A DNA stretch of 64,000 bases from DTU015 sp964406505 (GTDB lineage Bacteria > Bacillota > Sulfobacillia > Fermentithermobacillales > Fermentithermobacillaceae). Position 1 is the stretch's first letter; every line of letters begins with the position of its first letter. Under the pieces are notes generated by a model. It saw only the letters and a list, made by a program, of their open reading frames with translations. It had not been told where the DNA came from and did not search any database. The translations under genes were made by a program, and so were the position numbers. The stretch lies in NCBI GenBank assembly GCA_964406505.1, contig CAYORX010000004.1:1-64000 (forward strand), given 5' to 3'. Positions 1 to 8,813 of the stretch are shown here, one piece after another.

Positions 1-124
1 CCACCATTTATTTCTCGATACTTCACCACCTAAACCCGCCAACGCTGCACTTTGCTTCCATTTCGACAGTTAAACTAGTATAATATTTGCTACATAGATT
101 ATAATGATCGAAATAAAAATTCAT

Positions 125-390
125 AATGTAACCATTTGATGACGGGGAAGAGTAGGTAAAACACCCTCTACAGAAAACGAGGTCATAGGCTGAGAACTTC
201 GGAGAAAGGATTGTACCGAATGTCGCCCCAGAGAATTCAAACTGAAAAGTTTGAACGGAAATGTTCCGTTATAAATACGAGAGCTTGTCACTTTTGAACG
301 CCTCACGTAATGATGAACCAAAGTGTGCAAGAAACAAGGTGGTACCGCGAACAACACCCCTTCGTCCTTGTGTCGAAGGGGTTGTAATTT
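125..390 (+). promoter_or_regulatory. T-box riboswitch leader of valS
   Basis: The leader carries the conserved T-box sequence AGGTGGTACCGCG (about 337-349), followed at once by a GC-rich hairpin (CCCCTTCG 357-364 pairing with CGAAGGGG 373-381) and a run of T, which is the usual terminator of these elements. Upstream, GGGGAAGAGTAGG (about 133-145) fits the GA-rich/AGTA part of stem I. The triplet GTC at 222-224, followed by GCCC as at the leuS specifier, is the best specifier candidate and encodes valine. Uncharged tRNA-Val should stabilise the antiterminator and allow valS transcription. TATAAT sequences at 79-84 and 100-105 are possible -10 boxes, but neither has a convincing -35. Confidence 0.88.
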
Positions 391-410
391 TTATATCAGA
401 GGTGAATATA

Positions 411-3167
411 ATGGAAAGTTTACCTAAGGCTTATGAACCTAAAAGTTTTGAAGACAAATGGTATAGGTACTGGATGGGAAATCGCCTTTTTGAAGCGAAA
501 GTTTCACCTGGGGAGCCAAAATTCTCCATAGTGATTCCCCCACCCAACATAACAGGGGCATTGCACATGGGCCATGCGTTAGATACCACACTGCAAGATA
601 TCTTCGTAAGATACAATAGAATGCTAGGCAAAGAAACTTTGTGGCTACCAGGTACCGATCACGCGTCCATCGCAACCCACGCCAAAATCGAAGAAATGCT
701 TACAGAAGAAGGTACATCTAGATGGGAGTTGGGCAGAGAGAAATTTTTAGAACGGGCCTGGGAGTGGAAACGGAAATACGGACACATCATCACAGAACAG
801 CTTAAAACCTTGGGGGCTTCGTGTGATTGGTCGAAAGAACGTTTCACTATGGACGAAGGTTGCTCAAAGGCAGTTAACGAAACCTTCGTAAACCTATATG
901 AAAAGGGCCTTATTTACCGTGGAAAATACTTAGTAAACTTTTGCCCTAACTGTCGCACGGTGATCTCGGACATCGAAGTTGAACATCAAAACGTAACCGG
1001 GCGACTATACTACATTAAATATCCACTTCTAGATATCGAATCGCTAGACGAAATAAAAAAAGAAACTTTCAACGATGAACCTGCTGAAAAATATTCTGAT
1101 TTCATCGAAATAGCTACCACTCGCCCGGAAACCATGCTAGGCGACACTGCCGTGGCTGTTAATCCAGATGATCCCAGATACAACCATCTCATAGGCAAAT
1201 ACGCGCTTTTACCTTTAATGAACCGAATCCTTCCTATTATAGGTGACGAACTAGTCGACCCGGAATTCGGCACAGGGGCTGTTAAAATCACCCCTGCTCA
1301 CGATCCAAACGACTTCGACATGGGCGTAAGGCACGAACTGGATTTCGTTTCCGTCATTAGCGTCGACGGGAAAATGACGAAAGATGCAGGAAAATATGCA
1401 GACCTGGAAAGATATGATTGTCGCAAACAAGTGTTAGATGATCTGAAATCCCTAGGATATTTAGTCAAAACACGAGAATTAAAACACGCGGTAGGTCACT
1501 GTCAACGATGCGCTTCTGCAGTAGAACCGCTCATATCTAAACAATGGTTCGTTAAAATGAAACCTTTAGCTAAACCAGCTTTAGACGTAGTAACCCAAGG
1601 CGAAGTTACCTTCGTGCCTGAAAGGTTTAGCAAAATATATAAACACTGGATGGAAAACATCAAAGACTGGTGTATCTCAAGACAACTTTGGTGGGGCCAC
1701 CGAATTCCCGCTTGGTATTGCACAGATTGTGACGAAGTCATAGTCGCTAGAACAGTGCCTGACAAGTGCCCTAAATGCGGCGGTCAAGTATATCAGGACG
1801 AAGACATTCTTGACACATGGTTTTCATCGGCCCTGTGGCCATTTTCTACCATGGGATGGCCTGATAGCACCGAAGAACTCGATTACTTCTTCCCCACCGA
1901 CATACTGATCACAGGCTACGATATAATCTTCTTTTGGGTAGCTAGAATGATTTTTTCATCGTTAGAATTCATGAAACAACCACCGTTTCATCATGTGCTT
2001 ATTCATGGGCTGGTAAGAGACAGCCTCGGTAGAAAAATGTCAAAAAGTTTGGGCAACGGTATCGATCCTTTAGAGGTCATAGAACTTTTTGGGGCAGATG
2101 CCCTTAGAATTTCACTTGTAAGCGGCATTGCTATGGGCGGCGATATGAGATTCTTTGATGAAAAAATCGAAGGGTCAAGAAATTTTTGCAACAAGCTCTG
2201 GAATGCGGCTAGATACTGCCAGTCTAACTTAGAAGATTTCCAGCCACCTGCATCGTCTATCGAATTTGAAGAACTCATAAACGGTTCTGATAAAGATGGC
2301 CGCGGCTTATCGACGCTTACAGCAAGATGGATTTTATCAAAACTAGAACTGACTATCAAATCTGTGGAAGATGCTTTAACCAGATATGAGCCCGGCGAAG
2401 CGGTAGATGCGATAATCGATTTTGTATGGAATCAGTTTTGCGATTGGTATATCGAGTTTTCAAAGCATTCCCTTGCAAATCCAGACACTCGAAAAGAAAC
2501 CCAGCTAGTGCTTTGGACAGTTCTTAGACAATCGGTTGCCCTATTACATCCTTTCGCACCTTTTGTCACAGAAGAATTGTGGTCATATATACCCAAGTTC
2601 ACCGAATCAGACGGCCAAGCGTTGATAATATCCGAATATCCAACCCCGGGCACGTTCAAATTCGATGAACAAGCAAACGATCTTATAAGTAGCTTGATAG
2701 AAGTAGTTAAAGGTATTAGAAATATGCGGGCAGAAGTGAATATTCCAACCGGTAAGAGAGAAAAAGCGGTGATTTTAGCTGATGACCCCGAACTGTGGCA
2801 TCGATTCGCCCCGTATCTCCAAAGGTTAGCTTGGGCAGAACCTTTGGAGATATTAGACAGAAAACATGCAGACGCTGAACAAAAACGCCCGAAACAAGCG
2901 TTAGCTTCTGTTGCAAAAAATGCGGAAATATTGCTGCCTCTCGCAGGTGTAATAGATATCGAAAAAGAAATATTAAGACTAGATAAATCTATTGGGGAAC
3001 TGGAAAAAGACCTTGAAAGAACCGAAAAACGGCTGTCTAACGAGCAATTCTTATCCAAAGCCCCAAACAACATTATCGAAACACATCGCGAGAGGCATAT
3101 TGATAACAAACAAAAACTTGAAGCTTTGAAAAACAGGGTTTATATATTGTCACAGATTAAGGATTAA
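411..3167 (+). CDS. valS: valyl-tRNA synthetase
   Basis: Cytoplasmic class I aminoacyl-tRNA synthetase that charges tRNA-Val. From the chosen start it has 918 residues, normal for bacterial ValRS. The HIGH motif appears as HMGH (residues 52-55) and the KMSKS loop near residue 541. An editing (CP1) domain lies between them, and the C-terminal 70 residues are the charged coiled-coil tRNA arm typical of ValRS. The reading frame stays open upstream to 261, but that part overlaps the T-box terminator. The ATG at 411 has GAGGTG about 7 bases upstream and begins the conserved LPKAYEPKSFEDKWY stretch, so it is the real start. folC follows after 36 bases and is probably co-transcribed. Confidence 0.97.
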   Translation: MESLPKAYEPKSFEDKWYRYWMGNRLFEAKVSPGEPKFSIVIPPPNITGALHMGHALDTTLQDIFVRYNRMLGKETLWLPGTDHASIATHAKIEEMLTEEGTSRWELGREKFLERAWEWKRKYGHIITEQLKTLGASCDWSKERFTMDEGCSKAVNETFVNLYEKGLIYRGKYLVNFCPNCRTVISDIEVEHQNVTGRLYYIKYPLLDIESLDEIKKETFNDEPAEKYSDFIEIATTRPETMLGDTAVAVNPDDPRYNHLIGKYALLPLMNRILPIIGDELVDPEFGTGAVKITPAHDPNDFDMGVRHELDFVSVISVDGKMTKDAGKYADLERYDCRKQVLDDLKSLGYLVKTRELKHAVGHCQRCASAVEPLISKQWFVKMKPLAKPALDVVTQGEVTFVPERFSKIYKHWMENIKDWCISRQLWWGHRIPAWYCTDCDEVIVARTVPDKCPKCGGQVYQDEDILDTWFSSALWPFSTMGWPDSTEELDYFFPTDILITGYDIIFFWVARMIFSSLEFMKQPPFHHVLIHGLVRDSLGRKMSKSLGNGIDPLEVIELFGADALRISLVSGIAMGGDMRFFDEKIEGSRNFCNKLWNAARYCQSNLEDFQPPASSIEFEELINGSDKDGRGLSTLTARWILSKLELTIKSVEDALTRYEPGEAVDAIIDFVWNQFCDWYIEFSKHSLANPDTRKETQLVLWTVLRQSVALLHPFAPFVTEELWSYIPKFTESDGQALIISEYPTPGTFKFDEQANDLISSLIEVVKGIRNMRAEVNIPTGKREKAVILADDPELWHRFAPYLQRLAWAEPLEILDRKHADAEQKRPKQALASVAKNAEILLPLAGVIDIEKEILRLDKSIGELEKDLERTEKRLSNEQFLSKAPNNIIETHRERHIDNKQKLEALKNRVYILSQIKD

Positions 3168-3203
3168 AGTTAAGCGATCAACGTCAGAATGGAGCTGTTA
3201 TAA

Positions 3204-4616
3204 ATGAAAATAAGCAGTAATTGTCATAACATCGAAAATGCTTATCAAGACACACTAAAGTGGATTCATTCTACCGCTCGCTTCGGTTCAAAGTTAGGGT
3301 TAGGCCGAACTATAAAATTGCTTGAGCTGTTAGGGAATCCGCAAAAACACACTAAATTCATTCATATCACCGGAACCAATGGAAAAGGTTCGGTAACAGC
3401 TTTCACCGCTTCTATTTTGAAAGAAGCCGGATATCGGACAGGTATGTTCATCTCCCCTTACCTAGAAGATTTCCGTGAGCGAATAATGCTTGACGGCAAG
3501 AAAATTTCAAAGAAAGACTTAATAGACGTCACCCAAAAGGTTCGCAAGGGCGTTGAGCAGCTCGCAAAAGAAGGTTTTGAACACCCTACAGAGTTCGAAA
3601 TCAATACTGCTATTGCGTTTTTGTATTTTACCCAAAAGAATTGCGACTATGCAGTTTTAGAAGTGGGAATGGGCGGCCGATTCGACTCAACCAACGTGAT
3701 AACCCCTGTCGTTTCGGTCATTACTACTGTAGATTTTGATCATATGGATAGACTAGGGTACAGACTCGCTGAAATAGCGTTTGAAAAAGCTGGAATCATT
3801 AAACCCAACGTACCTGTTGTAACCGGTGCGCTGAGAAAAGAAGCTTTTGATGTTATAAAAAAGCGTGCAGAAGAATGCAATGCAGATTTGGTTACCGTAG
3901 GAAAAACCGCTCCCGCTCACGTAACATGGACTCGGTCATCACATAACGAACTATTTGGCTCGCAATTTATCGACATCTCAGGGCCGGGTTTTTCCCTTGA
4001 AAATGTTGAGGTGCCCTTACTCGGCGATCATCAACAACTCAACGCTTCTTTAGCTATTGCTGCACTTAAAGCGGTTTCTACCCTTAAACCTAAGGAAAAT
4101 CACCCCGAAAGTTCAAGTGAAGAACAACTGAAACTACATTTGGACGAAACTGCTATAAGGGCTGGCGTGGCCAAAACTGAGTGGCCCGGTAGACTTGAAG
4201 TTGTCTATAAAGATCCTTATATAATTTTAGACGCAGCTCATAACCCTCAAGGCGCTAAAGTGCTCTTTGACTTTATGAGCAAAATTCAAAACAAAAAAAT
4301 CATCGGCGTGTTTGGGATCTTAGGCGACAAATGCTACAAAGAGCAAACAGAATACATCGCTCAGTTAAGCGATCGAATGATAATAACTAAACCCCACACG
4401 CCTAGGGCATTAAGTCCTCAAGTATTATCTCAAGAAGCAAAACAATATATTTCTGATGTGGTCGTTCAAGAAAATTTAGATAACGCGCTACAGCTTGCGA
4501 TTGACGCAGCAACATCTGATCATATAATACTGTGTTGCGGTTCTTTGTATCTTGTTGGACCTGCAAGAACTTTCATTCGAAACAAATTTGGTATTTCACC
4601 ATACGGCGGGGAATAA
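3204..4616 (+). CDS. folC: folylpolyglutamate synthase / dihydrofolate synthase
   Basis: Mur-ligase family enzyme that adds glutamate to dihydropteroate or to reduced folates using ATP, keeping folates inside the cell. The P-loop GTNGKGS is at residues 57-63, followed by the metal- and substrate-binding centre (YAVLEVGMGGRFDSTN) and the Mur-type C-terminal domain (LDAAHNPQGA). At 470 residues it is slightly longer than the usual 420-430; a loop around residues 295-310, rich in Glu, Ser and Lys, may account for this. The ATG at 3204 has GGAG upstream. The valS-folC order is common in Bacillota and supports the call. Confidence 0.95.
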   Translation: MKISSNCHNIENAYQDTLKWIHSTARFGSKLGLGRTIKLLELLGNPQKHTKFIHITGTNGKGSVTAFTASILKEAGYRTGMFISPYLEDFRERIMLDGKKISKKDLIDVTQKVRKGVEQLAKEGFEHPTEFEINTAIAFLYFTQKNCDYAVLEVGMGGRFDSTNVITPVVSVITTVDFDHMDRLGYRLAEIAFEKAGIIKPNVPVVTGALRKEAFDVIKKRAEECNADLVTVGKTAPAHVTWTRSSHNELFGSQFIDISGPGFSLENVEVPLLGDHQQLNASLAIAALKAVSTLKPKENHPESSSEEQLKLHLDETAIRAGVAKTEWPGRLEVVYKDPYIILDAAHNPQGAKVLFDFMSKIQNKKIIGVFGILGDKCYKEQTEYIAQLSDRMIITKPHTPRALSPQVLSQEAKQYISDVVVQENLDNALQLAIDAATSDHIILCCGSLYLVGPARTFIRNKFGISPYGGE

Positions 4617-4656
4617 CAATTGATAGAGCGACAATATGTGTATGGGGGAGGTTTTA

Positions 4657-5127
4657 GTGCGTTCCAGTCCAGGGAACATTTTTAGGACACGGCGAAGCAG
4701 CACTATTAAATTTTTGCGCAAAACACAAGATTTCTGGCCTTGTAGTGCGGTGGCAAAAACCCGTAATTTTTTTGTGTTCGCAGACAAACAATCTTTTATG
4801 CAAACTTATTGCATTTCGCATGAACCCAAAATGCTATCACATTTTGATTTCGATAAATTCTATCTCGTTAGCATACATCAAGGTCTTTGCCCTACGGGCG
4901 GTTATCGGATCAGGGTAAAAAAATTTAGGCAATGGAAAGACAAAACCGAAATAACGATCAAGTTTAAGCAGCCAACACCTGAACAAATGGTAACTTTAGC
5001 TATGACTACACCAAGCATATTTTTTATGGTTCCCCGTTTGGCTGAAGAACGGCAGCCACCGTTGTTTCGCTTCCGTTCTGTCGAAGGAAACGTGCTGGCA
5101 GAACGTATACCCAAGTCCAGCAAATAA
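4657..5127 (+). CDS. PrcB_C-domain protein of unknown function
   Basis: The C-terminal half (DKFYLVSIHQGLCPTGGYRI, then alternating beta strands and PTPEQMVTLAMTTPSIFFMVPR) matches the pattern of the PrcB C-terminal domain: a short beta fold with G-x-x-P-T-G-G-Y, first described in a spirochaete protease-complex subunit and widespread in clostridial proteins. There is no signal peptide or membrane helix in this version. An ATG at 4636 is in frame, but the GTG at 4657 sits 5 bases after GGGGGAGG and is the more likely start, giving 156 residues. It lies between folC and a SPOR-domain protein. The domain call comes from pattern recognition; the function is unknown. Confidence 0.62.
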   Translation: MRSSPGNIFRTRRSSTIKFLRKTQDFWPCSAVAKTRNFFVFADKQSFMQTYCISHEPKMLSHFDFDKFYLVSIHQGLCPTGGYRIRVKKFRQWKDKTEITIKFKQPTPEQMVTLAMTTPSIFFMVPRLAEERQPPLFRFRSVEGNVLAERIPKSSK

Positions 5128-5142
5128 AGGGGGTGTAGACTT

Positions 5143-5976
5143 ATGAGGCGAACCCGATTGAAAAGACGTACTTTACCCGCTTTCGTCGGTCTTGTACTGT
5201 TAGCTGTGGCAGTTGCGGGATCAGGCTACTTAATTGGCAAGTTTGTGCTTGCATCTTTGTTTCAACGTGCACCTTCGGGACAACCGGTGACGAGTGACTT
5301 AAATCCAAATATTGCTGATACCGGATCTTATACCGTTCATATAACTACTCAACCTTTGACTCTTTACAGAGTACAGTTAGGTGCCTTTTCCACTCGTGAA
5401 AGGGCTGAAGAAACCGCCCAAGCGGCGATTAACCAAGGAGTGGCAGCGGCAGTGATGAGCCCAGACCCGCTGCACAAAGTATACTGCGGAATAACCAGTT
5501 CTAAAAACGCAGCTAAAAAACTTGCAGAAAAAATGCTTCCGAAATTAAGTGGAATCGTAGCTGAAGATGATATGCTTTACGTTGCAACTATGGCCGTCGA
5601 CGAATGTAATTTTTCGTTAGACGGGAATGAAGCAAATGTTAAGGCACTGGAAAATGCTTTTTCTGTTATCCATAAATCGATAACATCTTTAATAAGATTT
5701 TGGGATGAATACTATCTCGAACAACAGGTTAGCGTCGATCTAACTTCAATGGAAACTGACGTCGCTGCCGTTAAAACAAGCATTGAACAAATTTCACCTG
5801 ATTCTAGCATACAAATACCACATGAAGCCGCTTTAGAACTCACGGATAATTTAGCAAAAGCTATCGGCGCAGCTCGACAAGCCCAAGGCGGTGATAATAA
5901 CGGTGCTGTAGAAGGAATGACTGCAATTATAGAATTGGTTGACATTTATGCAGAAAATCTAGCCAAATTGGATTAG
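5143..5976 (+). CDS. membrane-anchored SPOR-domain protein
   Basis: A basic N-terminus is followed by one membrane helix (about residues 12-36). A SPOR-like domain runs from about 73 to 145 (LYRVQLGAFSTRERAEETAQ, then GVAAAVMSPDPLHKVYCG). SPOR domains bind denuded peptidoglycan glycan strands at division or cortex sites. The last 100 residues are helical and resemble no enzyme. The ATG at 5143 has AAAGGGGGTG upstream, and the gap to the previous gene is 15 bases, so the two are probably co-transcribed. The combination of a membrane anchor and SPOR is common in clostridial proteins placed between valS-folC and rpsT. The precise role (cell division, sporulation or wall lysis control) is not shown. 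Confidence 0.7.
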   Translation: MRRTRLKRRTLPAFVGLVLLAVAVAGSGYLIGKFVLASLFQRAPSGQPVTSDLNPNIADTGSYTVHITTQPLTLYRVQLGAFSTRERAEETAQAAINQGVAAAVMSPDPLHKVYCGITSSKNAAKKLAEKMLPKLSGIVAEDDMLYVATMAVDECNFSLDGNEANVKALENAFSVIHKSITSLIRFWDEYYLEQQVSVDLTSMETDVAAVKTSIEQISPDSSIQIPHEAALELTDNLAKAIGAARQAQGGDNNGAVEGMTAIIELVDIYAENLAKLD

Positions 5977-6082
5977 CAAAGCATATGGTAAGTGCGCACA
6001 TCATATAGATTGAACCTTGTGCTACAACGCGTTTAATGGTAAGATTTTAAGACGTTAGGATAAGTTTGGTGGAGGTGCCGTT

Positions 6083-6334
6083 TTGGCTAATATAAAATCG
6101 AGTATAAAGGACATTAAGCGTTCTGAGCAACGCCGCCAAAGAAACAAATCTGTGAAATCTGCCATGAGAACTTATATTCGTAAGTTTAAGGAAGCAGTTG
6201 CTGCTGAAGATCAAGACTTGATGCAAGAGACCTACAAAGCGGCCCAGTCACAAATTGACAAAGCCGTTACTAAAGGTGTACTCAAGCCGAACACCGGGGC
6301 TCGATATAAATCTAGACTATCTGCAATGCTTTGA
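6083..6334 (+). CDS. rpsT: 30S ribosomal protein S20
   Basis: Small basic three-helix protein that binds the 5' domain of 16S rRNA early in 30S assembly. It has 83 residues, with the conserved ANIKSSIKDIKRSEQRRQRNKS start and the GVLKPNTGARYKSRL end. The start is TTG at 6083, with a strong GGAGGTG 6 bases upstream; TTG starts are common for S20. It is convergent with holA, and the comEC-holA-rpsT grouping is conserved in Bacillota. The 106-base gap upstream contains possible promoter boxes (TTGAAC and TTGTGC with AT-rich -10 candidates), none compelling. Confidence 0.97.
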   Translation: MANIKSSIKDIKRSEQRRQRNKSVKSAMRTYIRKFKEAVAAEDQDLMQETYKAAQSQIDKAVTKGVLKPNTGARYKSRLSAML

Positions 6335-6362
6335 TTTCAATCTGATAAAATTTTACACTGGT

Positions 6363-6400
6363 ATGCCATGGTAACTGTGTTTCTCACGGGAGCATGGCAT
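6363..6400. terminator. possible hairpin between convergent rpsT and holA
   Basis: ATGCCATG (6363-6370) pairs perfectly with CATGGCAT (6393-6400) across a 22-base loop, and a third copy of TATGCCAT follows at 6411. There is no clear U-tract on either strand, so a termination role is only suggested by its position between the ends of two convergent genes. Confidence 0.3.
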
Positions 6401-6462
6401 ATAATCTTTGTATGCCATATGTCCAACAACTTTACGTGAATCTATTAAAGCCATTTGGTAGG

Positions 6463-7452
6463 TTAATCAGTTATCAACCTTACAAGAACGTAATCCATGG
6501 ATGAAGCGATATCCATATTACCGGTTTTCAAAGATTCATCTACATGGCAAAGTAACCTTAGAGCTTTTTCCATTTGCGAAAAACTCCAGCGTTTAGATTG
6601 TTCAAAAGCTTTTTTGGCGGCATAAGGATGAACCCCTAACGACGTACCTAATGAACTTTGATTTACTCCGCTTTGAACAGCTTCTTTTGTCCTCCACATC
6701 AAACCAAAATGAGAACCAAGCACTGCTATCATAAATATCGGGTTAACACCGTGCACTTTCAAATCTTCAACCTCAGAAAAAGCTTTGCCTAAATTCTTGT
6801 TAGCTACCGCATCTACAAAAGCGAAAGTGTTCATTTCAGGATCTGGAGACACACAATCAGCCACGTGTTCTGCTGTAATCCTAGTTTGCGGATGAATAAA
6901 TAACTTTAGTTTTTCGATTTCTTGCCCTAAACGTTTAAGGCTTCTTCCTGCAATTAAAATTAAGTTTTCTTGGGCATTCCTGGTTATGGTGTACCCGTCT
7001 GCAGTAAGACTTTCTCGTATCCAAATTGATGCATCGCGCCATGAAGGTTCTGTCGCTTTTAAAACTTCCCCTCCAAGTTTACGTATGAATCTTATAAAAC
7101 TTCTTGGGGCAGGATTAGTTTTGGTCACAGATGAGAGTAATAAGCAGTTCCCTGGGGCGATAGCGTAGATGTTTGTTTCGGGTTGATTAGATTTTTGGTC
7201 GAAAAGTTCGGACGCACCCCGTACAACCCACAATTTAGGTCCGAAAAATGAAATCTGCGTCAACAGTTCATTTAATTGCTGTAACGTAGTATCGTCGCCA
7301 GACAAATATTCTGCTCCATCAGTAAAGGTTTCAGAAAGAATTTGAATGAACCTATCATGCCAATATGTTTCGTCACCATATATGAAATAGGCAGGCGCGA
7401 TTTCACCCGATAAAATCCGTTTTTCTGCCTTAATTAGCAAGTAAATGCTCAC
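6463..7452 (-). CDS. holA: DNA polymerase III subunit delta
   Basis: Clamp-loader subunit that opens the sliding beta clamp. At 329 residues it is of family length. The N-terminal AAA+-like fold (PAYFIYGDETYWHDRF), the central LLLSSVTKTNP segment and the C-terminal helical collar domain (LKVHGVNPIFMIAVLGSHF, then SMDYVLVRL) fit HolA. As usual for delta, no functional Walker A is present. The gene follows the VanW gene by 17 bases on the same strand and is convergent with rpsT. Confidence 0.93.
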   Translation of the reverse strand: MSIYLLIKAEKRILSGEIAPAYFIYGDETYWHDRFIQILSETFTDGAEYLSGDDTTLQQLNELLTQISFFGPKLWVVRGASELFDQKSNQPETNIYAIAPGNCLLLSSVTKTNPAPRSFIRFIRKLGGEVLKATEPSWRDASIWIRESLTADGYTITRNAQENLILIAGRSLKRLGQEIEKLKLFIHPQTRITAEHVADCVSPDPEMNTFAFVDAVANKNLGKAFSEVEDLKVHGVNPIFMIAVLGSHFGLMWRTKEAVQSGVNQSSLGTSLGVHPYAAKKAFEQSKRWSFSQMEKALRLLCHVDESLKTGNMDIASSMDYVLVRLITD

Positions 7453-7469
7453 TCCTACAACACCGTAAT

Positions 7470-8699
7470 TTATTTAGGATAACTGGGTAAATAATAAGAA
7501 CGCACTAAAAGCTGCCTTCTAGTTATTTCACCATCTTGTTTTTCTAAGCGGTAAGTTTCAACTAACAGTCCCGGGTTTTTACCTTCTTCGGGATATTCCT
7601 CCAAAATTACAGGTTCAAGTTCATATTCAGTTCCAAGAACTTTGCCATATACATTTACCAGCACTTTGCCGTTTTCTACCCAAGCGCCGAAAACCACGGG
7701 ATGATCGAAGTCGTTCTTTATCTTAATGTCTAAGTAATTCCATGCTACAGCGGCATCTAAACCCGGTTCGACGTAATCAACTGGTATGCCGTGGGCATGA
7801 ATCTCGGGAAATTCTAAGCCGCTTTCAGCTGCTGCATTAAACAGGGTGGTGGTCACTTGACATATTCCCCCCCCTACATCGGGCACAAGCGTGTTTCCAA
7901 CAACTACGTTGGCATATCTATAACCCCTCGCTACCGATCTTTCGCCGGCAGTACGATTGAAACTATAAACCTGCCCAGGCATTAAAACCTGCCCGTGAAC
8001 GGCTTGCGCGGCTAAATCTAAGTTGACATTCCTATCAACCTCATGTAAATCGTAGTTAGTTTCAAAACTAGATACCAAGCACAAAGGTTCCAATCCAAGC
8101 GATTCTTCAGATTCTATCGTTTGAAATGGTACTTCAACCGTTGTTCCGCTAAGATTCTCAATAGCAGCAATAACATCGTCAACGCTTACCGTTTGCCCTT
8201 TTTTAGGTGGATATAGTTCGATATCATGGCCTAAAAATCCATATCTTTCAGGCTCCGGCGGTCTAGACAAGTTATTCGCTATTTCAAGAGCTGTTGAATG
8301 CAATGTAGGGAAGTTAATTAACGGTGCGGTTTCTACTTCGGTTTTGGGTCCTTTTCTAAAAAAAGCAGAAGGCAAAAATACAGAACGCGATTCAGTATAT
8401 TGCTCTAATTGTTCGGTTATACGGCCGGCATCGAGCAACACCTCTAGGTCATCTTTGGACACTTCATAAGAAAGTTCTCCTGCTTTGAAAATGAACGGTC
8501 CATTACGAATTTCATCTGTTTTGCTTTCGATTAAAGAAACCGCATCCTCTATACGAAGCCCGCCGATAGGAACGCCAAACGCCCATACATTTTGGGCTAC
8601 AGTGTCCCTTTTAAAACCCGCTAACGCAAGGATACCTGCAACAAATAATACTAAAAATATCATGGATACTCTACGTTTACTGCGTCTGTTTTTCATCAT
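7470..8699 (-). CDS. VanW family protein, membrane-anchored
   Basis: One N-terminal membrane helix (about residues 10-28) is followed by a region resembling the peptidoglycan-binding domain found in these proteins (residues 60-190) and a full VanW domain (about 210-350, with FETNYD, NVNLDLAAQAV, PGQVYSFN and GGGICQVTTTLFNAA). The C-terminus (residues 355-409) looks like a G5-type beta domain. VanW proteins are cell-surface proteins found beside vancomycin clusters and widely in clostridia. Their biochemical role is not established, and nothing here indicates antibiotic resistance. There are two adjacent Met codons at the start; the first is used. It lies between comEC and holA, breaking the usual adjacency of those two genes. 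Confidence 0.85.
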   Translation of the reverse strand: MMKNRRSKRRVSMIFLVLFVAGILALAGFKRDTVAQNVWAFGVPIGGLRIEDAVSLIESKTDEIRNGPFIFKAGELSYEVSKDDLEVLLDAGRITEQLEQYTESRSVFLPSAFFRKGPKTEVETAPLINFPTLHSTALEIANNLSRPPEPERYGFLGHDIELYPPKKGQTVSVDDVIAAIENLSGTTVEVPFQTIESEESLGLEPLCLVSSFETNYDLHEVDRNVNLDLAAQAVHGQVLMPGQVYSFNRTAGERSVARGYRYANVVVGNTLVPDVGGGICQVTTTLFNAAAESGLEFPEIHAHGIPVDYVEPGLDAAVAWNYLDIKIKNDFDHPVVFGAWVENGKVLVNVYGKVLGTEYELEPVILEEYPEEGKNPGLLVETYRLEKQDGEITRRQLLVRSYYLPSYPK

Positions 8700-8813
8700 T
8701 TACCACTCCGATAACTACTCATTATTTGGCATGTACAATTCTACCATGAACGAGCTGGAATGTTCTCACGTATTTGATTGAACCAAACATACTACCTTGT
8801 AATTCGCCATTAT

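Noticed and set aside
261..410. A 50-codon N-terminal extension of valS, open through the leader
   Set aside because: It overlaps the T-box antiterminator and terminator, has no ribosome site, and the conserved ValRS N-terminus begins at 411.
2432..3109. 225-codon open frame antisense to valS
   Set aside because: It mirrors the codon pattern of valS, has no ribosome site and no protein-like features.
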